Positions 16,145-25,374 of a stretch of DNA of 64,000 nt are shown one piece after another. This stretch comes from Methylobacterium sp. W2. GTDB taxonomy: Bacteria; Pseudomonadota; Alphaproteobacteria; Rhizobiales; Beijerinckiaceae. The position numbers and the translations under genes are program-made. The stretch lies in contig NZ_VMOA01000022.1 in the NCBI RefSeq assembly GCF_020662345.1, forward strand, positions 19,054 through 83,053, given 5' to 3'. Within the stretch, counting starts at the first letter, position 1; every line of letters starts with the position of its first letter. The notes beneath the pieces are model-generated. The model saw only the letters and a list, made by a program, of their open reading frames with translations, was not told where the DNA came from and ran no database searches.

Positions 16145-17368
16145 ATGAAGGAACGTCTGGTGGTCATCGGCAACGGCATGGCGTCGTTGCGCTTCCTCGA
16201 ACGGCTCACCGAGCGCGCGCCCGGTGCCTACGACGTCACCGTCGTCGGCGCCGAGCCGCAGGCGGCCTATAACCGCGTCCTGCTCTCGTCGCTGCTCGGC
16301 GGCGAGGTGGACGAGGCGGCCTGCGCGTTCCGGGGCCTCGACTGGTACGAGGCGCATGGCATCCGCCTCATCACCGGTGCGCCCGTCACCCAGGTCGACC
16401 GGGAGAACGCCCTGGTCATGGTCGGCGAGACCCATGTCCTGCCCTTCGACAAGCTGGTCCTGGCGGTGGGCTCTCTGCCGATCCGGCTGCCGAAGCCCGG
16501 CATGGACCTGCCCGGCATCATCACCTTTCGCGATCTCGCCGACGTGGCGGCCATCCGCAAGGCGGCTGTGACGGGGGCGAAGGCCATCGTCATCGGCGGC
16601 GGCCTGCTCGGGCTGGAGGCCGCCGTCGGCCTCGCCCGTCTCGGGGTCGACACCACGCTGCTCCACGTCATGGACCGGCTGATGGAGCGCCAGCTCGACC
16701 ACCACGCCGCCGGCCTGGTGAAGCGGGCCATGGAATCGCGCGGCGTCCGCGTGCTGCTCAAGGCCGACACCGCCCATGTGGAGGGCGACGGCCGGGTCGA
16801 GCGCCTCGTCCTGTCGGACGGAACCGTGCTGCCGGCCGACCTCGTGGTGATGTCGGTGGGGGTGCGCCCCAATGCCGTCCTGGCTCAGGGCGCCGGGCTC
16901 GATGTCGGACGCGGCATCAAGGTCGACGACCGGATGACGAGTTCCGATCCGCGCATCTTCGCGCTCGGCGAATGCGCCGAGCATCGCGGCATGGTCTACG
17001 GCCTCGTCGAGCCCGCCTATGAGCAGGCCGAGGTGCTGAGCCGCCATCTCGTGGGCGAGGAGGCCGCCTATCCCGGCACGTCGCTGGCCACCAGCCTGAA
17101 AGTGTCCGGCCTGCCGGTCTTCTCTGCCGGGCTGATCGAGGCGCCCGAAGGCGCCGAGACGATCGTGATGTCCGATCCCGGCCTCGGCCTCTACCGCAAG
17201 CTGATCGTCGGCGACGGCCGGCTCCTCGGCGCCGTCTTCGTCGGCGACATCGCCGAACAAGGTTGGTGCAAGACCCTGATCCGCACCGGCGAACCCATCG
17301 CCGATCACCGCGACGACCTGATGTTCGGGCGCGTCCACGCCCCCGATTCCCAATCCCTGGCAGCATGA
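16145..17368 (+). CDS. FAD/NAD(P)-dependent oxidoreductase of nitrate assimilation (NirB N-terminal-like)
   Basis: 407 residues matching the N-terminal FAD/NADH half of NirB-type nitrite reductases: VVIGNGMASLRFLERL (FAD Rossmann), AYNRVLLSSLLGGE, AIVIGGGLLGLEAAVGLARLG (NAD(P) Rossmann) and the IFALGECAEHRG motif. The BFD-like [2Fe-2S] domain that follows this half in NirB is absent here, but one is present at the C-terminus of NasA. It probably passes electrons from NAD(P)H to NasA; that is inference. Its TGA overlaps an ATG of the next gene, though a better start follows at 17380. Confidence 0.85.
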   Translation: MKERLVVIGNGMASLRFLERLTERAPGAYDVTVVGAEPQAAYNRVLLSSLLGGEVDEAACAFRGLDWYEAHGIRLITGAPVTQVDRENALVMVGETHVLPFDKLVLAVGSLPIRLPKPGMDLPGIITFRDLADVAAIRKAAVTGAKAIVIGGGLLGLEAAVGLARLGVDTTLLHVMDRLMERQLDHHAAGLVKRAMESRGVRVLLKADTAHVEGDGRVERLVLSDGTVLPADLVVMSVGVRPNAVLAQGAGLDVGRGIKVDDRMTSSDPRIFALGECAEHRGMVYGLVEPAYEQAEVLSRHLVGEEAAYPGTSLATSLKVSGLPVFSAGLIEAPEGAETIVMSDPGLGLYRKLIVGDGRLLGAVFVGDIAEQGWCKTLIRTGEPIADHRDDLMFGRVHAPDSQSLAA

Positions 17369-17379
17369 TGGAGGCTTCC

Positions 17380-19167
17380 ATGGCCGACGACTTCAACGCC
17401 GAGCAGAAGCGCTACCTCGAAGGCTTCGCCTCGGGCATCGCCGCCGCCCGCCTCACCGGCGGCCTCGCCCTCGGGCAGGGCGCCGCCGCGCCCTCCGAGC
17501 CCACCGGGCCGGACGCCATCCACATCAAGGCCCAGGACGCCACGGTGAAGGCCGGCGGCAAGCTCTGCGACCAGGAGAAGTGGAAGCGGGCGGAGAATCC
17601 GTTCGAGGGCCACAATCGCCTCATCGCCGAGGCCGCCACCGGCAAGGCCCCGAAGCCGGAGGACAATTTCCGCTGGCGCTATCACGGCCTGTTCTGGCTC
17701 GCCCCGGCCAGCGGCGACTTCATGTGCCGCCTGCGCATCCCCAACGGCATCCTGCAGCATTGGCAGTTCGCCGGCATCGCCGATCTCGCCGATGCCCATG
17801 GCGGCGGCTACAGCCACGTCACCACCCGCGCCAACCTCCAGGTCCGCGAGATTACGGCGGAGCACGGCCAGCCCTTCCTCGACGGGCTGATCGATCTCGG
17901 CCTTACGGCGCGCGGCTCGGGCGCCGACAACATCCGCAATGTCACCGGCTCGCCCGTGGCCGGCATCGACGCCCAGGAACTCCTCGACACGCGGCCGCTG
18001 GCCAAGTCCTGGCACAACTGGATCATCAACGACCGCTCGCTCTACGGCCTGCCGCGCAAGTTCAACGTCGCCTTCGATGGCGGCGGCGTCATGCCGGTGC
18101 TGGAGGAGACCAACGATATCGGCTTCCAGGCGGTAAAGGTCCTCGAGGGTGCCGCCGTGGAGCCCGGCATATGGATGCGCCTCGTGCTCGGCGGCATCTC
18201 CGGCCACCGCGATCTCGCCCGCGATACCGGCGTGGTGCTGCGCCCCGAGGCCTGCAACAAGGTCGCCGACGCGATCCTGCGGGTCTTCATCAAGAACGGC
18301 GACCGGACCAACCGCAACAAGAGCCGGATGAAGTACGTCCTCGACGCCTGGGGCTTCGACAAGTACCTCGCCGCCGTGGAAGACGAACTCGGCTACAAGC
18401 TCGACCGGGTCGATCCGGCGCATATCGCACCGCGCGGACCGATGGACCGCTTCTCCCATGTGGGCGTCCACAAACAGGTCCAGCCGGGCCTGAACTGGAT
18501 CGGCGTGATCCTGCCTGTCGGCAAGATGACCTCCGACCAGATGCGGGAATTGGCCAAGATCTCGTCGGAATGCGGCGACGGCGCCATCCGCATGACCGTC
18601 TGGCAGAACTTTCTGTTTTCCGGCGTGCCGGACGCCAAGGTTGCCGAGGTCCAGGCGCGCGTGGCAGCGCTCGGCCTCACCACCGAGGCCTCCAGCATCC
18701 GCGCCGGCCTCGTGGCCTGCACCGGCATCAAGGGCTGCAAGTTCGCCGCCTCCGACACCAAGGGCCACGCCCTCATCATCGCCGACTACATCGAGGCCAA
18801 CCTCACCGAGCTCGACGTGCCGGTGAACGTCCACGTCACCGGCTGCCACCATAGCTGCGCCCAGCATTACATCGGCGATATCGGCCTCATCGGGGCCAAG
18901 GTCGTCGTCTCGGAGGAGGGCGACACGGTGGAGGGCTACGACATCGTCGTGGGCGGCGGCTTCGGCGACAGCCCGAAGATCGGCACCGAGATCTGGAAGG
19001 CCGTGAAAGCCGAGGATTGCCCCGCCCGGATCGAAGCGCTGCTGCGCAGCTACCTCACCCGCCGCGAAAACCGGGAGGAGAGCTTCCAGGCCTTCACCGC
19101 CCGCACCGGCCCCGAGACCCTCCGCAACCTCGCCGAAGAGCAACCCGTCCTGAAGGCCGCAGCATGA
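17380..19167 (+). CDS. nirA: Siroheme / [4Fe-4S] nitrite reductase (NirA type)
   Basis: 595 residues with the duplicated ferrite-reductase fold. The [4Fe-4S]-siroheme ligands are C447-X5-C453 (CTGIKGC) and C489-X3-C493 (CHHSC). It reduces nitrite to ammonium with six electrons. Of three near in-frame ATGs (17365, 17368, 17380), 17380 is chosen because GGAGG lies five bases upstream. Sulfite reductases share this fold, but the nitrate-operon context and the lack of other sulfate genes favour nitrite. The four-base overlap with the next reductase gene suggests that the two products form a couple. Confidence 0.9.
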   Translation: MADDFNAEQKRYLEGFASGIAAARLTGGLALGQGAAAPSEPTGPDAIHIKAQDATVKAGGKLCDQEKWKRAENPFEGHNRLIAEAATGKAPKPEDNFRWRYHGLFWLAPASGDFMCRLRIPNGILQHWQFAGIADLADAHGGGYSHVTTRANLQVREITAEHGQPFLDGLIDLGLTARGSGADNIRNVTGSPVAGIDAQELLDTRPLAKSWHNWIINDRSLYGLPRKFNVAFDGGGVMPVLEETNDIGFQAVKVLEGAAVEPGIWMRLVLGGISGHRDLARDTGVVLRPEACNKVADAILRVFIKNGDRTNRNKSRMKYVLDAWGFDKYLAAVEDELGYKLDRVDPAHIAPRGPMDRFSHVGVHKQVQPGLNWIGVILPVGKMTSDQMRELAKISSECGDGAIRMTVWQNFLFSGVPDAKVAEVQARVAALGLTTEASSIRAGLVACTGIKGCKFAASDTKGHALIIADYIEANLTELDVPVNVHVTGCHHSCAQHYIGDIGLIGAKVVVSEEGDTVEGYDIVVGGGFGDSPKIGTEIWKAVKAEDCPARIEALLRSYLTRRENREESFQAFTARTGPETLRNLAEEQPVLKAAA

Positions 19168-20768
19168 GCGAGCACGTCACGCCCCCGCTCGTTCTCATCC
19201 CCGAGAACGCCCCGTTCAACCCCGACCAGCGCTCCTGGCTGTCGGGCTATTTCGCCGCTCTCCTCGGCCCCGCCATCGAGGGCGCCACGGCCCTGGCCCC
19301 GGGTGATTCCGGGGGCGGGCCGAAGCTCGCCGACAACGACGACGCGCCCTGGCACGACCCGTCGATGCCCTTGCCCGACCGGATGGAGCTCGCCAAGGAA
19401 CGGCCGGAGCCGCAGAAGCTCATGGCGGCCATGGCGCAGCAGGATTGCGGCCAGTGCGGCTACAATTGCGCGGATTACGCCAACGCGCTGTTCCTGAAGA
19501 AGGAGGAGCGCCTGAACCTGTGCCAGCCGGGGGGCAAGGACACCCTCCGCATGCTCAAGAAGCTGGACGAGGAGTTCGGCGCGAGCGGCGGCGGCACCGC
19601 CAAGAAGGCCGATGCGGGGGAGGGCGAGGCCAAGGCGGAAGCGCCGCTGGGACCGCTGGGCTATTGCCGCGAGAACCCGGTGGAGGCCGTGTTCCTGTCC
19701 CGCACCCGCCTCAACGAGCCGGGCGGCGAGAAGGAGACGTGGCATATCGAGATCGACCTCACGGGCACGCCGATCGAGTACGTGGTCGGCGATTCCCTCG
19801 GCCTGTTCCCGTCGAACCCGCCGGCCCTCGTGGATGCGGTGATCGCCGAACTCGGCGCCCGGCCGGAACGGATCATCGGCGGCCAGACCCTGCGCAACCG
19901 ACTGATCAAGGACTACGCGCTGGGCGGAGCGCCGGACGGGCTCTACCAGCTCCTCTCGCTCCTCACCTCGGGCGAGGCGCGCAAGAAGGCGCAGGCCCTC
20001 TCGGCCGGCGAGGACCCGGACGGCGATGCCGCCTATCTCGACGTGCTCGGCGCCCTCCACAAGTTCCCCGGCGCCCGGCCCGATGCGGAGGTGTTCCTGG
20101 AAGCCCTCGACGAGTTGCAGCCGCGGCTCTACTCGATCTCCTCCTCGCCCAAGGCCGATCCGGGCCGGGTGTCGCTCACCGTCGACGCGGTGCGCTACAA
20201 CCACCGCTCGCGGCTGCGTCTGGGCGTCGCCTCGACCCATCTCGGCGAACGCATCTCCGAGAAGACCACGGTCAAGGTCTACCTGCAGAAGGCGCACGGG
20301 TTCGCCCTGCCGGAGGATCTGTCGAAGGACGTGATCATGTGCGGGCCGGGCACCGGCATCGCGCCGTTCCGCGCTTTCCTCCGCGAGCGCGCGGCGACCC
20401 AGGCTCCGGGGCGCAACTGGCTGTTCTACGGCCACCAGCGCCAGGCCTCCGACTTCTTCTACAAGGACGAGTTGACCAAGCTGAAGGACGACAAGGTGCT
20501 GACCCGCCTGTCGCTGGCCTGGTCCCGTGACGGCACCGAGAAGACCTATGTCCAGGACCGCATGCGCGAGAGCGGAGCGGAGCTATGGAATTGGCTCGAG
20601 GGCGGCGCCCATTTCTACGTCTGCGGTGATGCCAAGCGCATGGCCAAGGATGTGGAGCGGGCGATCATCGACGTCGCGGGCAGCCACGGCGGCAAGAACC
20701 CGGACGAGGCGGTGGCCTATTTCACCCATCTCAAGAAGACAGGGCGGTATCAGGCCGACGTGTATTAG
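19164..20768 (+). CDS. [4Fe-4S]/FAD/NADPH reductase, CysJ-like without flavodoxin domain
   Basis: 534 residues. An N-terminal small iron-sulfur domain has Cys95, Cys98, Cys102 and Cys120 (DCGQCGYNC...NLC), resembling the FeS domain of corrinoid and Fdh proteins. The rest is a ferredoxin-reductase-type module of the sulfite-reductase flavoprotein class: RLYSISSSP (FAD) and MCGPGTGIAPFRAF (NADPH). The FMN flavodoxin domain of CysJ is missing and appears replaced by the FeS domain. It overlaps nirA by four bases (ATGA 19164-19167), so it is probably the electron donor to nitrite reductase; this pairing is inference. Confidence 0.85.
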   Translation: MSEHVTPPLVLIPENAPFNPDQRSWLSGYFAALLGPAIEGATALAPGDSGGGPKLADNDDAPWHDPSMPLPDRMELAKERPEPQKLMAAMAQQDCGQCGYNCADYANALFLKKEERLNLCQPGGKDTLRMLKKLDEEFGASGGGTAKKADAGEGEAKAEAPLGPLGYCRENPVEAVFLSRTRLNEPGGEKETWHIEIDLTGTPIEYVVGDSLGLFPSNPPALVDAVIAELGARPERIIGGQTLRNRLIKDYALGGAPDGLYQLLSLLTSGEARKKAQALSAGEDPDGDAAYLDVLGALHKFPGARPDAEVFLEALDELQPRLYSISSSPKADPGRVSLTVDAVRYNHRSRLRLGVASTHLGERISEKTTVKVYLQKAHGFALPEDLSKDVIMCGPGTGIAPFRAFLRERAATQAPGRNWLFYGHQRQASDFFYKDELTKLKDDKVLTRLSLAWSRDGTEKTYVQDRMRESGAELWNWLEGGAHFYVCGDAKRMAKDVERAIIDVAGSHGGKNPDEAVAYFTHLKKTGRYQADVY

Positions 20769-20792
20769 CACACGTCGAACCGTCCCCCCCCA

Positions 20793-20975
20793 CAGACCTC
20801 GGGCTTGCCCGAGGTCTGCCTTTGACTGCCCAAGTCGGGCAGGCCCGACTGGGGGTGGGGGAGGGTGCCTGCGGAGCAGGCGGGAGAGGGGCAGCGCGAC
20901 CTCTCCGAATGGGGCAGTGCTCCCCTCTCCCGACCCGCATTCGCGGGCCACCCTCCCCCGCAGAGGGGGGAGGAA
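20793..20975. repeat. Cluster of palindromes between the reductase gene and nasA
   Basis: Three elements: a perfect 12-bp hairpin 20793-20804/20807-20818 (CAGACCTCGGGC, loop TT); an 8-bp hairpin 20833-20840/20843-20850; and a nested, cross-shaped inverted repeat 20857-20959. In the last, GGGGGAGGGTG pairs with CACCCTCCCCC and CGGGAGAGGGG with CCCCTCTCCCG, and each arm carries its own small hairpin. A final CCTCCCCC/GGGGGAGG hairpin follows to about 20973. This is a REP-like element that may set expression of nasA relative to upstream genes. Confidence 0.75.
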
Positions 20976-21039
20976 GATGCGCACATCCGGCCCGACTCTT
21001 GCTGCCCTTTAAACCCTGGAACCCGCCGAGGATTTCGCC

Positions 21040-23718
21040 ATGAACGCGCACGTCCAGGCACCCGCCGCCGCCGTGAAGACCACCTGCCCGTATTGCGGCG
21101 TCGGCTGCGGCGTGCTGGCCACCCCCGACGGGTTCGGAGGGGCGGGCATCGCCGGCGATTCCGAGCATCCGGCGAATTTCGGCCGCCTCTGCTCCAAGGG
21201 CTCGGCCCTCGGCGAGACCCTGTCCCTGGACAGCCGCCTGCTGCATCCCTCCGTCGACGGCGTGCGCGCGAGCTGGGAATCGGCGCTCGGCACCGTGGCC
21301 GGCGGCCTGCGCAAGGTCGCCGAGCAGCACGGCCCGGATGCGATCGCGTTCTATCTCTCGGGCCAGCTCCTCACCGAGGATTACTACGTCGCCAACAAGC
21401 TCGCGAAGGGCTTCCTCGGCACGCCGCATGTGGACACCAACTCGCGCCTCTGCATGTCGAGCGCGGTGGCGGCCCACCGCCGCGCCTTCGGCTCCGACAC
21501 GGTGCCGGGCTGCTACGAGGATCTCGACGAGGCCGACGTGATCGTACTGGTGGGGTCCAACACCGCCTGGTGCCACCCGATCCTGTTCCGCCGCATGGTC
21601 GATGCCCGCGCCAAGCGTGGCACCAAGCTCGTGGTGATCGACCCGCGCCGGACCCAGACGGGGGAGGAGGCCGACCTCTTTCTCGGCCTCAAGCCCGGCA
21701 CCGACACCGCCCTGTTCTCCGGCCTCCTCGTGCATCTCGCAAGCGCGGGCGCCCTCGATTACCGCTTCGTCCTCGACCACACGACGGGCTTCGAGGGGGC
21801 GCTCGAGCGCGCCCGCTCGATCGCGCCGGACATCGCCGCGACGGCCGCCGCCACCGGCCTTTCGGACGCGGATGTCGGCGCCTTCTTCGCGCTGTTCACC
21901 CGCACGAAGCGCGTCGTCACCGCCTTCTCGCAGGGGGTGAACCAGTCGGCCCAAGGGACCGACAAGGGCAACGCCATCATCAACTGCCATCTGGCCACCG
22001 GCCGCATCGGCAAGACCGGCGCCGGGCCGTTCTCCCTCACCGGCCAGCCCAACGCCATGGGCGGGCGCGAGGTCGGCGGCCTAGCCAACATGCTCGCCGC
22101 CCACATGCATTTCGCCCCCGAGGAGGTGGACCGGGTCCGCCGCTTCTGGAGCGCGCCGCGCATCATCACCGGCGAAGGCATGAAGGCGGTGGCCCTGTTC
22201 GAGGCGGTGGAGCGCGGCAAGATCAAGGCCCTGTGGGTGATGGGCACCAACCCCGTCGTGTCGATGCCCCGCGCCGACGCGATCCGCGAGGCGATCAAGG
22301 GGCTCGATCTCTACGTCGTGTCCGAGGCCGTCGCCGACAGCGACACCGCCATGGCGACGGGCCGCAAGACCGTGCTCCTGCCGGCCCAGGCCTGGGGCGA
22401 GAAGGACGGCACCGTCACCAATTCCGAGCGGCGCATCTCGCGTCAGCGCAGCTTCCTGAAGGCCCCCGGCGAGGCGCGGGCCGACTGGGCGATCATCAGC
22501 GACGTCGCCAAGCGCCTCGGCCACGGCGAGGCCTTCGCCTATCCCAACGCCGCCGCGATCTTCCGCGAGCATGCCTCGCTCTCGGCCTTCGAGAACAACG
22601 GCACCCGCGATTTCGACATCGGCGCGGTGAGCGACATCTCGGACGCGGCCTATGCCGGCGCAAAGCCGCTGCAATGGCCGCTGACGAAGCGCGGGGCCAG
22701 GGACGGCAAGCAGCGCCTGTTCGCCGACGGGCAGTTCTTCACCTTCGACAAGCGCGCCCGCTTCGTCGCGGTGCAGCCCCCGGCCCTGGCACAGGCCGTG
22801 AGCGAGGACTTTCCCTTCGTGCTCAATACCGGCCGCGTGCGCGACCATTGGCACACGATGACCCGCACCGGAAAGAGCCAGCGCCTCTCGGCTCACCGCG
22901 ACGTGCCCTTCGTCGAGATCCACCCCGACGATGCGGCGGCGATGGGCGTCACCCATGGCGGCCTCGCCACGGTGTCCACCGCCCACGGCACCACGGTGCT
23001 CGAAGTCATGGTCAGCGGCGGAATGCGCCGGGGCGACCTGTTCGCCGCCTTCCACTGGAGCGGGGCCACGGCCTCGGAGGGGAGGGTCGGCGCCCTCGCA
23101 CGCGGCATCCCCGATCCGGTTTCCGGGCAGCCCGAGCTGAAGGCGACGCCGGCCGCCATCGCGCCGGCGGTCTATCGCAGCCGCGGCTTCCTGCTCACCC
23201 GCGATCAGAGGTCGCTCCCCGCCGGCTGGTGGTGGGCGCGCGCCACGATCCAGGGCGGCTCAGGCCTCCACTTCGCCACCCAGGAGAGCTCGCGCGAGGT
23301 GGCGCTGATGCTGCGGGGAATGTTCCAGGGTCTCGAGATCGCCGAATACGCCGACCACGCCCGTGGCCGCTACCGCTTCGCCGCCTATGACGGTGACCGC
23401 CTCGTCGCGTGCCTCGCCCTGGCACCAAGTGAGGCCAAACCCGGCTGGGAATCGGAGAAGGCCTATTTCGCCGCCGACGATCTCGAACCCTCCGCCCGGC
23501 GCGCGCTCCTCTCCGGCCGGGCCGAGACGGCGTCGGCCGGACCGACGGTCTGCGCCTGCCACGGGGTCGGGCTCGACGTCATCGCCGCCACCATCGCGGC
23601 CGGGGCGCACAGCGTCGAGGCGGTGGGCGTCGCCTGCAAGGCCGGCACGAATTGCGGCTCGTGCATCCCAGAGATCCGCAAGCTGCTGCCGCAGGCGCTT
23701 GCGCGCGACGCCGCATAA
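21040..23718 (+). CDS. nasA: NasA, assimilatory nitrate reductase catalytic subunit
   Basis: 892 residues. An N-terminal [4Fe-4S] site is formed by C16-X2-C19-X3-C23-X27-C51, followed by the Mo-bis-MGD fold (SSAVAAHRRAFGSD, VLVGSNTAWCHP, TGRIGKTGAGPFSLTGQPNAMGGREVGG, HWHTMTRTGK). A C-terminal BFD-like [2Fe-2S] domain has C838, C840, C872 and C875. It reduces nitrate to nitrite in the cytoplasm; no Tat signal is present. The start is ATG 21040 after GAGG-rich sequence. The NAD(P)H-linked FAD protein at 16145 is the likely donor. Molybdopterin genes are not in the window. Confidence 0.95.
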   Translation: MNAHVQAPAAAVKTTCPYCGVGCGVLATPDGFGGAGIAGDSEHPANFGRLCSKGSALGETLSLDSRLLHPSVDGVRASWESALGTVAGGLRKVAEQHGPDAIAFYLSGQLLTEDYYVANKLAKGFLGTPHVDTNSRLCMSSAVAAHRRAFGSDTVPGCYEDLDEADVIVLVGSNTAWCHPILFRRMVDARAKRGTKLVVIDPRRTQTGEEADLFLGLKPGTDTALFSGLLVHLASAGALDYRFVLDHTTGFEGALERARSIAPDIAATAAATGLSDADVGAFFALFTRTKRVVTAFSQGVNQSAQGTDKGNAIINCHLATGRIGKTGAGPFSLTGQPNAMGGREVGGLANMLAAHMHFAPEEVDRVRRFWSAPRIITGEGMKAVALFEAVERGKIKALWVMGTNPVVSMPRADAIREAIKGLDLYVVSEAVADSDTAMATGRKTVLLPAQAWGEKDGTVTNSERRISRQRSFLKAPGEARADWAIISDVAKRLGHGEAFAYPNAAAIFREHASLSAFENNGTRDFDIGAVSDISDAAYAGAKPLQWPLTKRGARDGKQRLFADGQFFTFDKRARFVAVQPPALAQAVSEDFPFVLNTGRVRDHWHTMTRTGKSQRLSAHRDVPFVEIHPDDAAAMGVTHGGLATVSTAHGTTVLEVMVSGGMRRGDLFAAFHWSGATASEGRVGALARGIPDPVSGQPELKATPAAIAPAVYRSRGFLLTRDQRSLPAGWWWARATIQGGSGLHFATQESSREVALMLRGMFQGLEIAEYADHARGRYRFAAYDGDRLVACLALAPSEAKPGWESEKAYFAADDLEPSARRALLSGRAETASAGPTVCACHGVGLDVIAATIAAGAHSVEAVGVACKAGTNCGSCIPEIRKLLPQALARDAA

Positions 23719-23733
23719 GCTCATTTTCATAGG

Positions 23734-25224
23734 ATGAGCACGCCCCGCCAGCCCCGGGAAACCCGACCCGCCGGAATCGCCGCCCGTGAGGGCGCCGGAC
23801 ATGCCGGCCTCGAACCGCTTGCGGTGCTGCCGGTCTTCGTGCCGCTGCAGGGCAAGCGTGCGGTGCTCGCCGGCTCCAATGGCGGGGCGCCGTGGAAGGT
23901 GAAGCTGCTCGCCGCCGCCGGCGCCGACGTGGACGTCTACGCGCCGGAGCCCAGCGACGAGCTGCGCGCGGTGCCGGGCGAGATCGTCGCCGGCAGCGTC
24001 ACCCTGCACGAGCGCCAGTGGCAGCCCGCCGACCTCCAGGGCGCCGCCTTCTGCATCGGCGCCATGGAGGACGAGGCCGATTGCATCGCCTTCGTCGCAG
24101 CCGCGCGGGCAACCGGCGCCATCGTCAACGCCGTCGACCGGCCGCATCTCTGCGACGTGAAGTTCGGCGCCATCGTCAACCGCTCGCCCATGGTGGTGGG
24201 CATCTCCACGGAGGGCGCCGCCCCGGTCTTCGGCCAGACCGTGCGCGCCCGGATCGAGGGCATGCTCCCGCGCGGGTTCAAGGCCTGGATCGGCGCCGCC
24301 CGCGACTGGCGCGAGGAGGTGACGGGCCGCTTCCACGCCTTCTCCGATCGCCGCGCCTTTTGGGAGCGTTTCACGGACCGCGCCTTCGCCGAGCCGGATC
24401 GCGTCCCCACAGAGACGGATCTGGCCGAACTCCTCGATCACACCGAGACCGCGCCGAAGGGCGGAGCCGTTACGCTGGTCGGCGCCGGGCCGGGCGATGC
24501 CGAGCTCCTGACGCTGAAGGCCCTGCGGGCCCTCCGCAACGCCGACGTGATCCTCTACGACGACCTCGTGGCGCCCGAGATCCTCGATTATGCCCGCCGC
24601 GAGGCGCGCACCATGCTGGTGGGCAAGACCGGGCACGGCCCCTCCTGCCGCCAGGACGACATCAACGCGCTGATGGTGCAGCTCGCCAAGTCCGGCAAGC
24701 AGGTGGTGCGCCTCAAATCCGGCGATCCGCTGGTCTTCGGAAGGGCCGGCGAGGAGATCGACGCCTGCCATCAGGCCGGCATCCCCGTGAGCGTCGTCCC
24801 CGGCATCTCGGCGGCGCAGGGGGCGGCTGCCTCCCTCGGTGTCTCGCTGACCAACCGCGACGCGGCGCGGCGCCTGCAATTCGTCACCGGCCACGACCGC
24901 CGCGGCGCCCTGCCGGAGGATCTGAACTGGGGCGCGCTCGCGGACCCGAGCGTGACCACCGTGGTCTACATGCCGAAGAAGACCCTGCGCGTGCTGCTGG
25001 ACCGCGCCACCGTCGAAGGTCTGGCTCCCGACACCACCGCGCTCCTCGTCTTCAACGCCACCCGGCCGAATCAGGCCGTGGTCAGCGGTACCGCCGCCGA
25101 TCTGGCGGACCGGGTGGAGGCATCCGGCTTCGAGGGGCCGGCCTTGCTGATGGTGGGAGAGGCCCTGCGCCGCATGGGCGCCGAGGCCGCGGTCTCCGCG
25201 ATCGAAGGCAAGCTCGCGATCTGA
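23734..25224 (+). CDS. cysG: CysG, siroheme synthase (dehydrogenase/ferrochelatase + uroporphyrinogen methyltransferase)
   Basis: 496 residues. The N-terminal half (about 30-230) is the SirC/Met8-like precorrin-2 dehydrogenase/ferrochelatase. The C-terminal half is SUMT: VTLVGAGPGDAELLTL from residue 246, VRLKSGDPLVFGRAGEE, and VVPGISAAQGAAASLG. Together they turn uroporphyrinogen III into siroheme, the cofactor of the nitrite reductase encoded upstream. It follows nasA by 15 bases, with AGGA just before the ATG, and closes the nitrate cluster. Confidence 0.95.
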   Translation: MSTPRQPRETRPAGIAAREGAGHAGLEPLAVLPVFVPLQGKRAVLAGSNGGAPWKVKLLAAAGADVDVYAPEPSDELRAVPGEIVAGSVTLHERQWQPADLQGAAFCIGAMEDEADCIAFVAAARATGAIVNAVDRPHLCDVKFGAIVNRSPMVVGISTEGAAPVFGQTVRARIEGMLPRGFKAWIGAARDWREEVTGRFHAFSDRRAFWERFTDRAFAEPDRVPTETDLAELLDHTETAPKGGAVTLVGAGPGDAELLTLKALRALRNADVILYDDLVAPEILDYARREARTMLVGKTGHGPSCRQDDINALMVQLAKSGKQVVRLKSGDPLVFGRAGEEIDACHQAGIPVSVVPGISAAQGAAASLGVSLTNRDAARRLQFVTGHDRRGALPEDLNWGALADPSVTTVVYMPKKTLRVLLDRATVEGLAPDTTALLVFNATRPNQAVVSGTAADLADRVEASGFEGPALLMVGEALRRMGAEAAVSAIEGKLAI

Positions 25225-25374
25225 AAAGCGCCGGTTCGCAGGCACTCCCCTTCCAAGTCGGCGTGAAACGGTGAAGATCGGTAATGTCGCGCCGCTCTCC
25301 TGCTGACCGAAGGGCTCGCGCTGCAGCCAAAGCGTGTAGAGTTCCGATCCGGGTCGGAGCAGCGCCATACCATC

